From: Dokdonella_A sp044227025
Lineage (GTDB): Bacteria > Pseudomonadota > Gammaproteobacteria > Xanthomonadales > Rhodanobacteraceae
Reading direction: 5' to 3'
DNA: 64,000 nucleotides
Assembly (NCBI RefSeq): GCF_044227025.1
Contig: NZ_JBGAFX010000004.1
Location: 248,001-312,000 of the forward strand
The position numbers and the translations under genes are program-made. Of the stretch, positions 43,117 to 51,818 are shown piece after piece. Position 1 is the stretch's first letter, and each line of letters opens with the position of its first letter. A model generated the notes under the pieces. That model worked only from the letters and a program-made list of their open reading frames with translations, was not told the origin of the DNA and did not search any database.

Positions 43117-43698
43117 ATGGGTTATCTCGCCAACGCCGGCCAGCTCCTGATCAACTTCGCATTCGGCCTGCTCGTCTCGCTGCTGGTGATCCGCGTGCTG
43201 CTGCAACTGGTGCGCGCGAACTTCTACAACCCGATCTGCCAGATGCTCTACAAGCTGACCAATCCGGTGCTGATGCCGCTGCATCGGCTGGTCCCGAACC
43301 GGCGCAACTTCGACATCGCCGCCGCGCTGCTCGCGTGGCTGCTGAGCGCGATCAAGCTCGCGCTGCTGTACGCGATGTTCGGCCAGGGCCTGCGCATCCT
43401 CGGGCTCGTGGTGATGGCGCTGGCCGACCTGCTCGACTTCGTGCTGCTGCTCTATCTCGGACTGATCTTCGTGCGCGTGCTGCTTTCGTTCCTCAGTGTG
43501 GAACGCGCCAACCCGATCGTGCCGCTGGTGATCCAGCTGACCGAGCCGCTGCTGAAGCCGGTCCGCCGGCGCGTGCCGGCGATGGGCGCGCTCGACTTCT
43601 CGCCTGCGATCGTGATGCTGGCGATCGGGTTGCTGCGCCTGCTGCTGGTGGCGCCGCTGCTGGACCTCGGCAAGCAGCTGGCGCAGGCGGCGATGTAG
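43117..43698 (+). CDS. YggT family integral membrane protein
   Basis: This 193-aa protein has two YggT repeats: FGLLVSLLVIRVLLQLVRAN then NPICQMLYKLTNPVLMPLHR, and LLLYLGLIFVRVLLSFLSVE then NPIVPLVIQLTEPLLKPVRR. It has four to five membrane segments. The family is linked to cell division, osmotic tolerance and cytochrome functions in various bacteria, with no defined activity. It is third in the proC operon, 90 bp after proC. Confidence 0.92.
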   Translation: MGYLANAGQLLINFAFGLLVSLLVIRVLLQLVRANFYNPICQMLYKLTNPVLMPLHRLVPNRRNFDIAAALLAWLLSAIKLALLYAMFGQGLRILGLVVMALADLLDFVLLLYLGLIFVRVLLSFLSVERANPIVPLVIQLTEPLLKPVRRRVPAMGALDFSPAIVMLAIGLLRLLLVAPLLDLGKQLAQAAM

Positions 43699-43720
43699 CC
43701 GGGCGGACGATGGGGTGCGC

Positions 43721-44560
43721 TCACCGCGCGGTGATGGCGCGCACCGTGCGCCGCGCATCGAGCACGAGGCGCAGGTCCGCCCGCGCCGGCAACGTGCGCA
43801 GCGCATGCCGGCTCAGTCGCTCGTAGTGCATGAGGAACCGTCGCAGCGCCGCGCCATCCATCGCGCGTGGCGCTCCGCGTCGGCGAAGGCGGCGTTCCTG
43901 CTCGCCGCGCCAGTGCGCGACCACGTCGAAACGCGGCGCCTGCAACAGCACGAGCCGATCGAGCCGTCGCCACGCGCGCGCGCAGGACCCTGCCAGTTCG
44001 TCATTGACGTATCGACGCCACCGGCCGTCGGCATCCTCGTCGCGTTCCAGCGCATTGACCGGTCGCGCGAGCGGCGCAGACGACTGCGGGGCTACGCCAA
44101 CGCACCAGCCCTCGAGCAGGACCAGTGCCGGCGCCCGAGTCACTGCACGCCAGCGCGACGGCGGCAGGCGCGTGTCGCGCCCCTTGTCGAAACGCGGCAC
44201 GCGCACCGGCCGCGCCGGGCTCGCGCGCGCGAGGCCGGCGAGCACGCGCAGGAGCAGCGCAACGTCGTGCGTTCCGGGCACGCCGCGCGTGGCGAACAGA
44301 GGATGTACCGCCTGCGCAAGCCGCAGGCGCTCGCGCCGACCGAGGTAGAAGTCGTCGAGCGACAGGACCTCGCAGCGCAAACCGCGCGAACGCGCGCGGC
44401 GCGCGAGCTGGCGCACCAATGTGCTCTTGCCGCTGCCCTGGAGGCCGGAGACGCCGATGCACAAGGGGCGCTTCCGGTGACGCGGTATCCACCCGTGCAC
44501 CACGTCGAGCGTGTGCTCGACCACGTTCGCGGCGAACTGCGTGTTAGCATCGCGCCGCAT
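43721..44560 (-). CDS. D-glycerate 3-kinase-like P-loop kinase
   Basis: This protein is 279 aa. LCIGVSGLQGSGKSTLVRQL is the P-loop, LSLDDFYLGRRERLRLA matches the kinase Asp-Asp-Phe-Tyr motif, and VPRFDKGRDTRLPPSRW and LVLLEGWCVG follow, as in plant GLYK/YfdR/Tda10-type glycerate kinases. It likely phosphorylates D-glycerate, but the assignment is by family. The start ATG (44560-44558) shares CATG with the pdxH start on the other strand, so both genes have overlapping start codons; a downstream GTG is possible. Confidence 0.82.
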   Translation of the reverse strand: MRRDANTQFAANVVEHTLDVVHGWIPRHRKRPLCIGVSGLQGSGKSTLVRQLARRARSRGLRCEVLSLDDFYLGRRERLRLAQAVHPLFATRGVPGTHDVALLLRVLAGLARASPARPVRVPRFDKGRDTRLPPSRWRAVTRAPALVLLEGWCVGVAPQSSAPLARPVNALERDEDADGRWRRYVNDELAGSCARAWRRLDRLVLLQAPRFDVVAHWRGEQERRLRRRGAPRAMDGAALRRFLMHYERLSRHALRTLPARADLRLVLDARRTVRAITAR

Positions 44561-45176
44561 GGCGAACTCCCCGCAACCACCACTCGACGCACTCTATCAG
44601 GAGGCGCTCGCGACGTTCGATACGCTGCTCTCGCAGGCGCGCGGCGAGGGCGATCCCGAACCGACCGCGATGACCCTCGCCAGCGTCGAGGGCGCGCGCG
44701 TGAGTGCACGCATCGTGCTGCTCAAGGGCGTCGACGCGCGCGGTTTCCGCTTCTTCACGAACTACCGCAGCAGCAAGGGCGAACAGCTCGCCGCCCATCC
44801 GCAGGCCGCGCTGTGCTTCCACTGGAAGACCCTGCGCAACGGCGTGCAGGTGCGCGTCGAAGGGCGCGTCGCCACGCTCGAGGCGGCGGAGTCGGATGAA
44901 TATTTCGCGACGCGGCCGCGCGCCAGCCAGATCGGCGCGTGGGCTTCCGCGCAGTCGCAAACCCTTGCCGACCGCGCCGAGTTCGAGGCGCGTATCGACG
45001 AATTCGAGCGTCGCTTCGAATGCGTGCCGGTCCCTCGTCCACCACACTGGGGCGGCTTCGTGCTTGCGCCGGACCGGATCGAGTTCTGGTACGGCGCCGA
45101 CTTCCGCCTGCACGAACGCCAGTGCTACGAACGCGACGCCGACGGCGCGTGGTCGCGTCGCATGCTGTATCCGTGA
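44559..45176 (+). CDS. pdxH: Pyridoxamine 5'-phosphate oxidase
   Basis: This 205-aa FMN enzyme oxidises PNP/PMP to PLP. Motifs: AMTLASVEGARVSARIVLLK, GFRFFTNYRSSKGEQL, ALCFHWKTLRNGVQVRVEGR and the C-terminal signature PVPRPPHWGGFVLAPDRIEFW, followed by RLHERQCYER and RRMLYP. All are standard for PdxH. A YggS protein (B6 homeostasis) lies 2.4 kb away. A 113-aa gene begins four bases after its stop, so they are probably co-transcribed. Confidence 0.96.
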   Translation: MANSPQPPLDALYQEALATFDTLLSQARGEGDPEPTAMTLASVEGARVSARIVLLKGVDARGFRFFTNYRSSKGEQLAAHPQAALCFHWKTLRNGVQVRVEGRVATLEAAESDEYFATRPRASQIGAWASAQSQTLADRAEFEARIDEFERRFECVPVPRPPHWGGFVLAPDRIEFWYGADFRLHERQCYERDADGAWSRRMLYP

Positions 45177-45180
45177 CGCG

Positions 45181-45522
45181 ATGATCCTGCCGGTCTACCG
45201 CGTCAGCGTTTGGGTGCCTACCGAACACGTGCAGCGCGTGCTGGACGGGATCTGCGCCGTCGACGACCTGCGCATCGGTGACTACGACCGCGTCGCGTGG
45301 ATCGCCGCGCCCGGTGTCGAGCAGTTTCGTCCGCTCACCGGCGCAGACCCCGCACTCGGCACCATCGGCGAGCTCGAAAGCGGTGCCAGCGTGCGCATCG
45401 AGTTCTGCATCCCGCGCGATTCCGGGCGCCTGCAGCGCGTGATCGACGACGGCATCCGCCCGCATCATCCATGGCGGATCCCCGCGATCTTCGTCGACGA
45501 GTCGCTGCTGCCCCTGCCCTGA
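45181..45522 (+). CDS. Standalone NIF3/YqfO-insert-like (PII/CutA-fold) protein
   Basis: This 113-aa protein has the pattern YRVSVWVPTEHVQRVLDGIC, then GDYDRVAWIAAPGVEQFRPL, GADPALGTIGELESG and the closing helix. It matches the small alpha-beta domain inserted in NIF3 proteins such as YqfO, which also exists as separate genes. The usual HPYEEPAYDV end reads HHPWRIPAIFV here. No catalytic motif is known; the fold often binds small ligands or metals. It follows pdxH by four bases. Confidence 0.8.
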   Translation: MILPVYRVSVWVPTEHVQRVLDGICAVDDLRIGDYDRVAWIAAPGVEQFRPLTGADPALGTIGELESGASVRIEFCIPRDSGRLQRVIDDGIRPHHPWRIPAIFVDESLLPLP

Positions 45523-45571
45523 TCTGCGGCGCCTTGGGAGCGCTGCGGCGCGCCATGCGACAATCCGGCGC

Positions 45572-46372
45572 ATGTCGAGCGCTATCGGTCCACGACGCAT
45601 CATCTGCCTCACCGAGGAACCGACCGAGGTGCTGTACGCGCTCGGCGAGCAGGACCGCATCGTCGGCATCTCCGGCTTCACCGTACGGCCGGCGCGCGCG
45701 CGAAAGGAAAAGCCCAAGGTCTCCGCGTTCACCAGCGCGAAGATCGACGAGATCCTGCGCCTCGAACCCGATTTCGTGGTCGGTTTTTCCGACATCCAGG
45801 CCGACATCGCGCGCGATCTCGTCAAGGCCGGCATCGAGGTGTGGATCAGCAACCATCGCAGCGTGGCCGGCATCCTCGACTACATCCGCCGTCTGGGCGC
45901 GCTCGTCGGCGCGCACGAGCGCGCGGAACACTATGCGCGGTCGGCCGAGCGCCATCTCGCCGCGGTCGAGCAGGCCGCGCGCGCGTTGCCGCGCCGGCCG
46001 CGCGTCTACTTCGAGGAATGGGACGAGCCGCCGATCAGCGGCATCCGCTGGGTCGCAGAACTCGTGCGCATCGCCGGTGGCGACGACGTGTTCCCGGAGC
46101 GCGCGCTGAAGCCGCTCGCGCGCGACCGCATCCTCGCCGATCCGCTGGAAGTCGTGCGCCGCGCGCCGGACATCATCCTCGGCTCATGGTGCGGCAAGAA
46201 GTTTCGTCCCGAACGCGTCGCCGCCCGCCCGGGCTGGAGCGCGATTCCCGCCGTGCGCGATGGTGAACTGCACGAGATCAAGTCGCCGCTGATCCTGCAA
46301 CCCGGCCCTGCGGCATTGTTCGATGGCCTCGACGCGATCCACGCGATCGTCGCGCGCTGGAGCCACGCGTAG
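45572..46372 (+). CDS. Cobalamin/Fe-siderophore-type ligand-binding protein lacking a signal peptide
   Basis: This 266-aa protein has the Peripla_BP_2 (BtuF-like) fold: RIICLTEEPTEVLYALGEQD, RIVGISGFTVRP, IDEILRLEPDFVVGFSDIQA and GIEVWISNHRSVAGILDYI. Family members normally carry a signal peptide and serve ABC importers, but the protein here starts MSSAIGPRRIIC with no hydrophobic leader, and no permease or ATPase gene is nearby. It may be cytoplasmic and have another role. WVAELVRIAGGDDVF is preserved. ATG 45572 follows the previous gene by 49 bp. Confidence 0.82.
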   Translation: MSSAIGPRRIICLTEEPTEVLYALGEQDRIVGISGFTVRPARARKEKPKVSAFTSAKIDEILRLEPDFVVGFSDIQADIARDLVKAGIEVWISNHRSVAGILDYIRRLGALVGAHERAEHYARSAERHLAAVEQAARALPRRPRVYFEEWDEPPISGIRWVAELVRIAGGDDVFPERALKPLARDRILADPLEVVRRAPDIILGSWCGKKFRPERVAARPGWSAIPAVRDGELHEIKSPLILQPGPAALFDGLDAIHAIVARWSHA

Positions 46373-46486
46373 CGCGGAGCTTGCCCCGCTGCCCTGCGTA
46401 ACGCGGCCGGACGAGCCGAGCAAGCTCGGCGCTGCAAAATGAGCGCGCGAAACCCTGTCCCGCTTCCTTGAGCGGAGCCAGGTCCG

Positions 46487-48022
46487 CTATGTCGACTCCT
46501 GTTCGATCGCCTGGCGCATGACCGCGACCAAGCGTTCGAGCTCAAGCGGCTTGGTCAGGTAGTGATTCGCTCCAGCGCGCAGCGAGGCATCGCGCGCGTC
46601 GGCGCTCGCGTTCGCCGAGAGCGTGACGATCTGGCCGCGATAACCCTGCGCGCGCAACTTGTACGCGGCGGCGTTGCCGGACATCCCGGGCAGTTCGACG
46701 TCGATCAGCAGGACGTCCGGCGCCGCTCGCATCACGCTTTCGAGCGCCGCAAGCGCGTCGCCGAGCAGGTCGACCGTGAAGCCGAGATCCGTAAGCAGCA
46801 CTTCGAGCAATTGCGCGATGTCCGGGTCGTCGTCGACGACCAGTACCCGACGGCCGCGCAACGTCGCATCGTCGACGCGCGCATCCGACGACAGGCTGCT
46901 CGCCGAAGGCAGGTCGACGCGGAAACACGTGCCGCGGCCGGGCTCGGACTCGACCGCGAGCGTGCCCTGCATCTGCTCGACCAGCCGGCGCACGATGCTG
47001 AGGCCGAGGCCGGCACCCTTGCTGCCGGCCTGGCCACCGCGATTGAACGGCTTGAACACGCTGTCGATGAATTCCGGAGCGATCCCGATGCCGCTGTCGC
47101 GCACTTCGATCTGCAGACGCTGTCCCCGCCACGTCAGCGCCAACGCAACCTCGCCGCGCGCGGTGTAGCGGATCGCGTTCGACAACAGGTTCGTGGCGAT
47201 CTGGCGCAGCTTGACCTCGTCGAAGCGCGGCACGCTCGCATCCTCACGCACGAAACGGGCGAGGAAGCGGACACCCTTCGCTTCGGCCAGCGGCGCGAAC
47301 ATCGCCTCGATGTCGGCCAGCAGCGCAGCGAGGTCGACGTCGACCGGATTGACGAGCCCGCCACCGGCTTCGCCGCGACCGTATTCGAGCAGGTTCTCGG
47401 CGAGCGTGAACAGATAGGTCGCGCTGCGTCGCACCGCCTGCAGCGCCTGCTCCGAAGTCGCATCGACGCGGGCGCGGCGCTCGATCAGGTGCAGATAGCC
47501 GAAGATCGACGTCAGTGGCGTGCGGAACTCGTGGCTGAGCGTGGCGATTAGCGCATTCTTCAGCGCGTTGGCTTCTTCCAGGCTGGCGCGCTGGCGCTCA
47601 AGCTCACTGCGGATGTCCTTGAGCTGGCCAATCGCCTTCGACTTGGCCTGGCTCGCGATCACCGCCTCGTGCACCAGCTGCTGCTGCGAACGCGCTTGCG
47701 ACCGCGCGTCTTCGACATCGAGCAGCAACAGGTGGAATCCCGGGCCATCCGCGATCAGGTGCACATGCGCGCTGCGACCGTTGGCGAGCTCGACGAACGG
47801 AATATCCTGGTCGTGGTCGAGCGGCAGGCCGACGAACAGATCGCGCAACGTGTGCAGGCTCTCCGCATCTTCCACGTCGATGCCGTGGAACGCGGCGTCG
47901 CCGTGCGCAGCCTGCAATTGCCAGTCGAGCGAGAAACTCAGCAGCAACAGGTGCGCGCGATCGACCAGCACCGCACGCAGGTAAGCCTGCGCCACCGCCG
48001 GCAGGGTCGCGTCGACGATCAT
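46487..48022 (-). CDS. Hybrid sensor histidine kinase with receiver domain
   Basis: This 511-aa protein has no membrane segment. Residues 1-110 form an unknown sensor region. A coiled coil (QAKSKAIGQLKDIRSELERQ) leads into HisKA with SHEFRTPLTSIFGYL (His about 165), then HATPase with NLLSNAIRYTARG, DSGIGIAPEFID and GAGLGLSIVRRL. The C terminus is a receiver domain (RRVLVVDDDPDIAQLLEVLL, Asp in LLIDVELPG, Lys in NHYLTKPLE). The start overlaps the GTPase stop as ATGA, so the two are translationally coupled. It is the last gene of a five-gene minus-strand locus. Confidence 0.94.
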   Translation of the reverse strand: MIVDATLPAVAQAYLRAVLVDRAHLLLLSFSLDWQLQAAHGDAAFHGIDVEDAESLHTLRDLFVGLPLDHDQDIPFVELANGRSAHVHLIADGPGFHLLLLDVEDARSQARSQQQLVHEAVIASQAKSKAIGQLKDIRSELERQRASLEEANALKNALIATLSHEFRTPLTSIFGYLHLIERRARVDATSEQALQAVRRSATYLFTLAENLLEYGRGEAGGGLVNPVDVDLAALLADIEAMFAPLAEAKGVRFLARFVREDASVPRFDEVKLRQIATNLLSNAIRYTARGEVALALTWRGQRLQIEVRDSGIGIAPEFIDSVFKPFNRGGQAGSKGAGLGLSIVRRLVEQMQGTLAVESEPGRGTCFRVDLPSASSLSSDARVDDATLRGRRVLVVDDDPDIAQLLEVLLTDLGFTVDLLGDALAALESVMRAAPDVLLIDVELPGMSGNAAAYKLRAQGYRGQIVTLSANASADARDASLRAGANHYLTKPLELERLVAVMRQAIEQEST

Positions 48023-48519
48023 GCGCGCAACCTCGTGGCGATTTCGGCAAACACCGCTTCAACGCCGGCGCCGGACAGGGCGCTGGTTTCGAACACCGGC
48101 AGGCTGCGGCGCAATTCGGCCAGCGTCGCCGGCGCGACTTCCCAGCGATCCAGCAGGTCGAGCTTGTTGACGGCGAGCACCGCGAACGCGTCGGGAAGGC
48201 TGCTGCGCGATTGCATCAGCAGGTTCAGCGCGGAGGACAGACTGCCTTCGCGGGTGCCGTCGGCGACCAGCAGCAGGGCCGAGGCACCGCGCAGATAGCT
48301 CACACTGGGCGCATCCAGCGCGCTGCGCCCGGCGATGTCCCACAGCACCAGCTTGACCGCGTCGCCGCCGGGCAGCGCGACTTCCCTGCTGTCCACCTTG
48401 ACCCCTACCGTGGTCAGGTACTTGTCCGAGAACGTGCTGCGCACGTAGCGCGCGACAAGGCTGGTCTTGCCGACGCCGAAGTCGCCGAGCATGCACACCT
48501 TGTACACGGCGGTGCTCAT
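48019..48519 (-). CDS. Ras-like small GTPase
   Basis: This 166-aa protein has KVCMLGDFGVGKTSLVARYV (G1), a threonine switch region (YLTTVGVKV), LVLWDIAGRSAL (G3, DxxG), LAVNKLDLLDRW (G4) and ETSALSGAGVEAVF (G5). This is the whole Ras/Rab-type core, about the size of bacterial Rup/MglA-like GTPases. There is no lipidation motif. The start lies within ATGA overlapping the stop of the OmpA-like gene, and the stop overlaps the start of the kinase gene. The catalytic Gln position after DxxG (AGR-S) is not glutamine, which suggests low intrinsic hydrolysis or dependence on a GAP. Confidence 0.92.
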   Translation of the reverse strand: MSTAVYKVCMLGDFGVGKTSLVARYVRSTFSDKYLTTVGVKVDSREVALPGGDAVKLVLWDIAGRSALDAPSVSYLRGASALLLVADGTREGSLSSALNLLMQSRSSLPDAFAVLAVNKLDLLDRWEVAPATLAELRRSLPVFETSALSGAGVEAVFAEIATRLRA

Positions 48520-50327
48520 GGCGTCCCCTCGACGATCGTCGCGCGCACATGCGCCGCACGCCGGTCCGGCGCCCCATCCTGGCCATCGAGCGGGCGCGCG
48601 CCGTCGATGCCACGCGCGGCGAGCGCGAGCACAAGCCATTGCGCGCGTTGCAGGCGCACGCGCGCGTTCGCCTCGCTGCTGCCGCTGTCGTCGTTGCTGC
48701 CGAACACGTTGATGGCGATGCGTTGCCGCGCCACCGGCGCGAGCGCCGATGCGCGCTTGAGTGCGGCCGCAATGCGATCGACGGCGGCTCCCGCGTCCGG
48801 CACGGGTTCGGCGTCCCGCACGAACGGCACGACGAGGTCGTCGAGGCTCGCAAGCACGCGGCCGAGTTCGGTGCGCGCGACGGTGGCCGCATCCATCGCG
48901 GGTACCAGCCTCGATTCGACGCGCGTGACACCCGCGATCCAGCCCGCGCGCGCCGCGGCGCCATCGATCCATTCCGCCGGCGCTTCGCCATCGAGGTGGA
49001 GCACGCCGCCGTGCACGGTCGTTGTCACCGTCGAAGGCGGCGCCAGCAGGCGCATGGCACGCCGCGCGATCAGCGCATCGTCGGTCGAAACGTAGCCGGA
49101 TGTGTCGAGATGCGGCACCACCTTGCCGAGATCGGCCGCGGCCAGCAGCGGCGCCAGCGGCGGCGCATCGGGATCGAGCAGGCCTCGTACGACGAGCGAC
49201 TTCCATGGCTTCGATTCGATGCCGCCGAGCACGAACCCGGGCTGCGCGACGAGCTGCGTGCGCAGTGCCTGCACCCGCGTGCTCCAGCGGAAGCGATCGA
49301 CGGCGAACCAGCCCGCGAGCGCCAGCGCGATCAGCGCGATGACAACGATCGGAGCATGCGAGGTCCTGCGCGCGCCGATCGGCGCGGTCGCGTTTTCGGC
49401 ATCGCGCAGCAATGCGTGCGGGTCGAGCAGCTCGCGCACCAGCATGTTGTCGCCGATGACGTGCAGCGACGCCTCGGCCGGCAGTGCGAGCATCTGCGCG
49501 TGGATCTCCTCGACGCGCTGTTCAAGCAACACGCGCAATTCCGCCGGCGGCACACCGTGCATGAAGCACGCAAGACTCGCCCGCGGGCCATGCTCGACCC
49601 ACACCAGATACTCGCCGACCTGCGCCGAGTCGAGTGCACCACCGCGGTCGTCGCCGACCGAATCGTCGACGAAGTCGCCGAGCGCCGTCAGCATGCCGGC
49701 GATCGCATCCGCATCGAGCGACTGCTGGCCGGTAGCGGAGGCGTGCTGCAGGACGAGGCCGCTGCCGCGTTCGATCAGGAACACGTGGTCGATGCCGTAG
49801 GAAAGGCGATGCTTCAGCACGACCTGCGCGTACGGCACGCCGCCGCGCCAGGCTTCGAGGCGCCATTGCAGTCCGCGCAGGGTGAAGCTGCTCTCGATCG
49901 CGCCATTCAGGTTGTCGACGAGACCACGCAGCGCCTCGGAGATCGCCTTGCGGATCATCGGACCGATGATCGGGAACAGTGCGTCGACGATGCTCTGGCG
50001 GTTGTTCTGCACCGCCGTGCCGAGCGCCTGCGCGACCGGTTCGGAAAGGGCGCTGGCGACGCGCGTGTTGTCGCCGACGCGGAGCGCTTCGACCGCCGCG
50101 CCCGGCAGGCGCCGGGGCAGGTCGTGCTGGTTGCGCTCCAGCTCCTCGATGCGCGCGCGCGCGGCGGCGAGATCACGTCGCTCGCCACCGAGCAGCAACT
50201 CGCGCAGACGCTCGAAATCGTCCTCGGAAGCGTGCTCGCCGGCGGCCCGCTCGTCCGTCGCCGCAGCCGACGGCACGATCGCGGCAGGCGACGGGTCGAG
50301 TGCGTTGCCGGATGGCGGGATGGTCAC
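48516..50327 (-). CDS. Membrane protein with OmpA/MotB-like C-terminal domain
   Basis: This 603-aa protein starts at GTG 50327 after GGAG. Residues of about 1-310 are cytoplasmic; part of it (VEHGPRASLACFMHGVPPAE) looks like a roadblock/ligand domain. One membrane segment (IVVIALIALALAGWFAVDRF, about 322-341) follows. The remainder lies outside the membrane, and its last 100 residues resemble an OmpA peptidoglycan-binding domain (INVFGSNDDSG ... RLQRAQWLVLALAARGID). This links cytoplasm, membrane and wall. It overlaps the GTPase by ATGA and is a natural partner of it; the role is inferred. Confidence 0.8.
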   Translation of the reverse strand: MTIPPSGNALDPSPAAIVPSAAATDERAAGEHASEDDFERLRELLLGGERRDLAAARARIEELERNQHDLPRRLPGAAVEALRVGDNTRVASALSEPVAQALGTAVQNNRQSIVDALFPIIGPMIRKAISEALRGLVDNLNGAIESSFTLRGLQWRLEAWRGGVPYAQVVLKHRLSYGIDHVFLIERGSGLVLQHASATGQQSLDADAIAGMLTALGDFVDDSVGDDRGGALDSAQVGEYLVWVEHGPRASLACFMHGVPPAELRVLLEQRVEEIHAQMLALPAEASLHVIGDNMLVRELLDPHALLRDAENATAPIGARRTSHAPIVVIALIALALAGWFAVDRFRWSTRVQALRTQLVAQPGFVLGGIESKPWKSLVVRGLLDPDAPPLAPLLAAADLGKVVPHLDTSGYVSTDDALIARRAMRLLAPPSTVTTTVHGGVLHLDGEAPAEWIDGAAARAGWIAGVTRVESRLVPAMDAATVARTELGRVLASLDDLVVPFVRDAEPVPDAGAAVDRIAAALKRASALAPVARQRIAINVFGSNDDSGSSEANARVRLQRAQWLVLALAARGIDGARPLDGQDGAPDRRAAHVRATIVEGTP

Positions 50328-50346
50328 GCGCCGCTCCGTCCCGCTC

Positions 50347-50895
50347 CTACTTCGGCGACGGCAGGTCGAACTCGCCGCGCAGGCGCAGCGCGAATTCGGT
50401 CAGCAGGGCGGCGAGATCGTCGCGCCCGACCTTGTCCGCGCGCAGCTCGGCGCCGGCGCGCGAGAGCGCCGTCTCGGCTTCCCCCGCGCGAGCATGCAGG
50501 CTCGCACCGAGGTCGGCGATGCTGCCGCGCAGGCGTTCGTCGCTCTGCGCGAGCTCGCGGCCAAGCGCCTCCAGCGCCTTGTTGAGTTCCCCACGCGTGG
50601 TGCGCGCGGCCTGCTGCAGGCGCGATTCGAGATCGTCGATCGCGCCGTTACGGTCCTCGATCTCCTGGCGCACCAGCTTGTTCAGCTTGTCGAGCTGGTC
50701 GTCGAGGCGCTTGTCGATCTGAGAGAGGCGCTTGTCCTGCGCTTCGCGCATGCGGGCGATCTCGGCTTCGAAGCGCTGGTTGAGGTCCTGGAAGCGACGT
50801 TCGTAGTCGCGCATCTGCCCGCCGAACAGGATGTCGCGGATCTGGTCGACGTTGCGGTCGGCCGCGTCGGGCGCCGGCTTCTTCGGGTCTGCCAT
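50347..50895 (-). CDS. Coiled-coil protein of the GTPase locus
   Basis: This protein is 182 aa from ATG 50895, which has AGGAG at seven bases; an upstream ATG at 51006 would add 37 basic residues. After RNVDQIRDILFGGQMRDYER the sequence is almost entirely charged heptad coiled coil (QDKRLSQIDKRLDDQLDKLN). There is no catalytic motif. It lies 19 bp before the OmpA-like gene. The conserved-looking N-terminal motif (DILFGGQMRDYERRF) suggests a defined partner. The function is unknown; it may scaffold the module. Confidence 0.78.
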   Translation of the reverse strand: MADPKKPAPDAADRNVDQIRDILFGGQMRDYERRFQDLNQRFEAEIARMREAQDKRLSQIDKRLDDQLDKLNKLVRQEIEDRNGAIDDLESRLQQAARTTRGELNKALEALGRELAQSDERLRGSIADLGASLHARAGEAETALSRAGAELRADKVGRDDLAALLTEFALRLRGEFDLPSPK

Positions 50896-51068
50896 GAGCT
50901 TGCTCCTGGTGTGCGGACGGGAGACCTGCGGACGCCGTTCCGGCGTCGCGCGCGCGCGCGCTTCGACCTTCTTCTTGCGGGAAACCGGTTTCGCTGCGGT
51001 GGCCATCGCATCCCCCCGGAACTGTAGCGGCATTCTTGCACTCCGCGCGGCCGCCGCACAGGCCGGCT

Positions 51069-51767
51069 TCAGATCGGTTCGAGCCGGTAACCGTGCTGGT
51101 AGATCGCGGCCAGCCGCCAGCCGTGCTCGCCACTCAGTTCGAGCTTCTTGCGGAGCCGGCTGACGTGGGTGTCGACGGTGCGCGTGGAAACAGCGGCGCT
51201 GAGGTTCCAGACATTCTCGAGCAGGGCGTCGCGGCTGACGATGCGACCATGTCGCCGGAACAGGAAACTGGCGAGGTCGAACTCGCGCTGGGTCAGCTCC
51301 ACCTCACGGCCGTCGACGCTGATGCGGCGGCGCGCGCCGTCGAGCGAATACGGTGGCAGTTCCAGGCTGTCGCCCGCCTCGTTGTCGGCGCCGTGACGGC
51401 GCAGGACGACATTGACGCGCGCGATCAGCTCGCGCCGCTTCGGCGGCTTTACCACGTAGTCGTCGCCACCGCTGGCGAGTCCGCGCACGATGTCGTCCTC
51501 GCTGTCGCGCGCGGTGAGGAACACGACCGGCAAGCGGCTGTTCGGTGACGAGCGGATCGCCTCGATCACCTCGATGCCGCTGCCGTCGGGCAGCATCCAG
51601 TCGAGCAGCAGCAGGTCGACCGCCTCGCCACCCTGGCGACGCCGGTACTCGGTGGCGTTGCGGTACAGCCGTACCGTGTAGCCGGCATCCTCCAGCCACT
51701 GCCCGACCAGCGTCGCCATGTCCTCATCGTCCTCGAGCAATCCGACTACCAGGCCGAGTTTATTCAT
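51069..51767 (-). CDS. OmpR/PhoB-type response regulator
   Basis: This 232-aa protein has a receiver domain with VVGLLEDDEDMATLVGQWLE and the phospho-acceptor Asp in LLLLDWMLPDGSG, Thr in VVFLTARDSEDDIV and Lys in DDYVVKPPKRRELIA. The C-terminal winged-helix domain has VELTQREFDLASFLFRRHGR and RTVDTHVSRLRKKLEL. It is the first gene of the locus; the gap to the coiled-coil gene is about 170 bp. Pairing with the hybrid kinase at the far end of the locus is plausible but not proven. Confidence 0.94.
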   Translation of the reverse strand: MNKLGLVVGLLEDDEDMATLVGQWLEDAGYTVRLYRNATEYRRRQGGEAVDLLLLDWMLPDGSGIEVIEAIRSSPNSRLPVVFLTARDSEDDIVRGLASGGDDYVVKPPKRRELIARVNVVLRRHGADNEAGDSLELPPYSLDGARRRISVDGREVELTQREFDLASFLFRRHGRIVSRDALLENVWNLSAAVSTRTVDTHVSRLRKKLELSGEHGWRLAAIYQHGYRLEPI

Positions 51768-51818
51768 GGAGGGGACGCGATAGGTAGAGGGGTCAGGCCG
51801 GCCGCTCCTCGGGACGGA

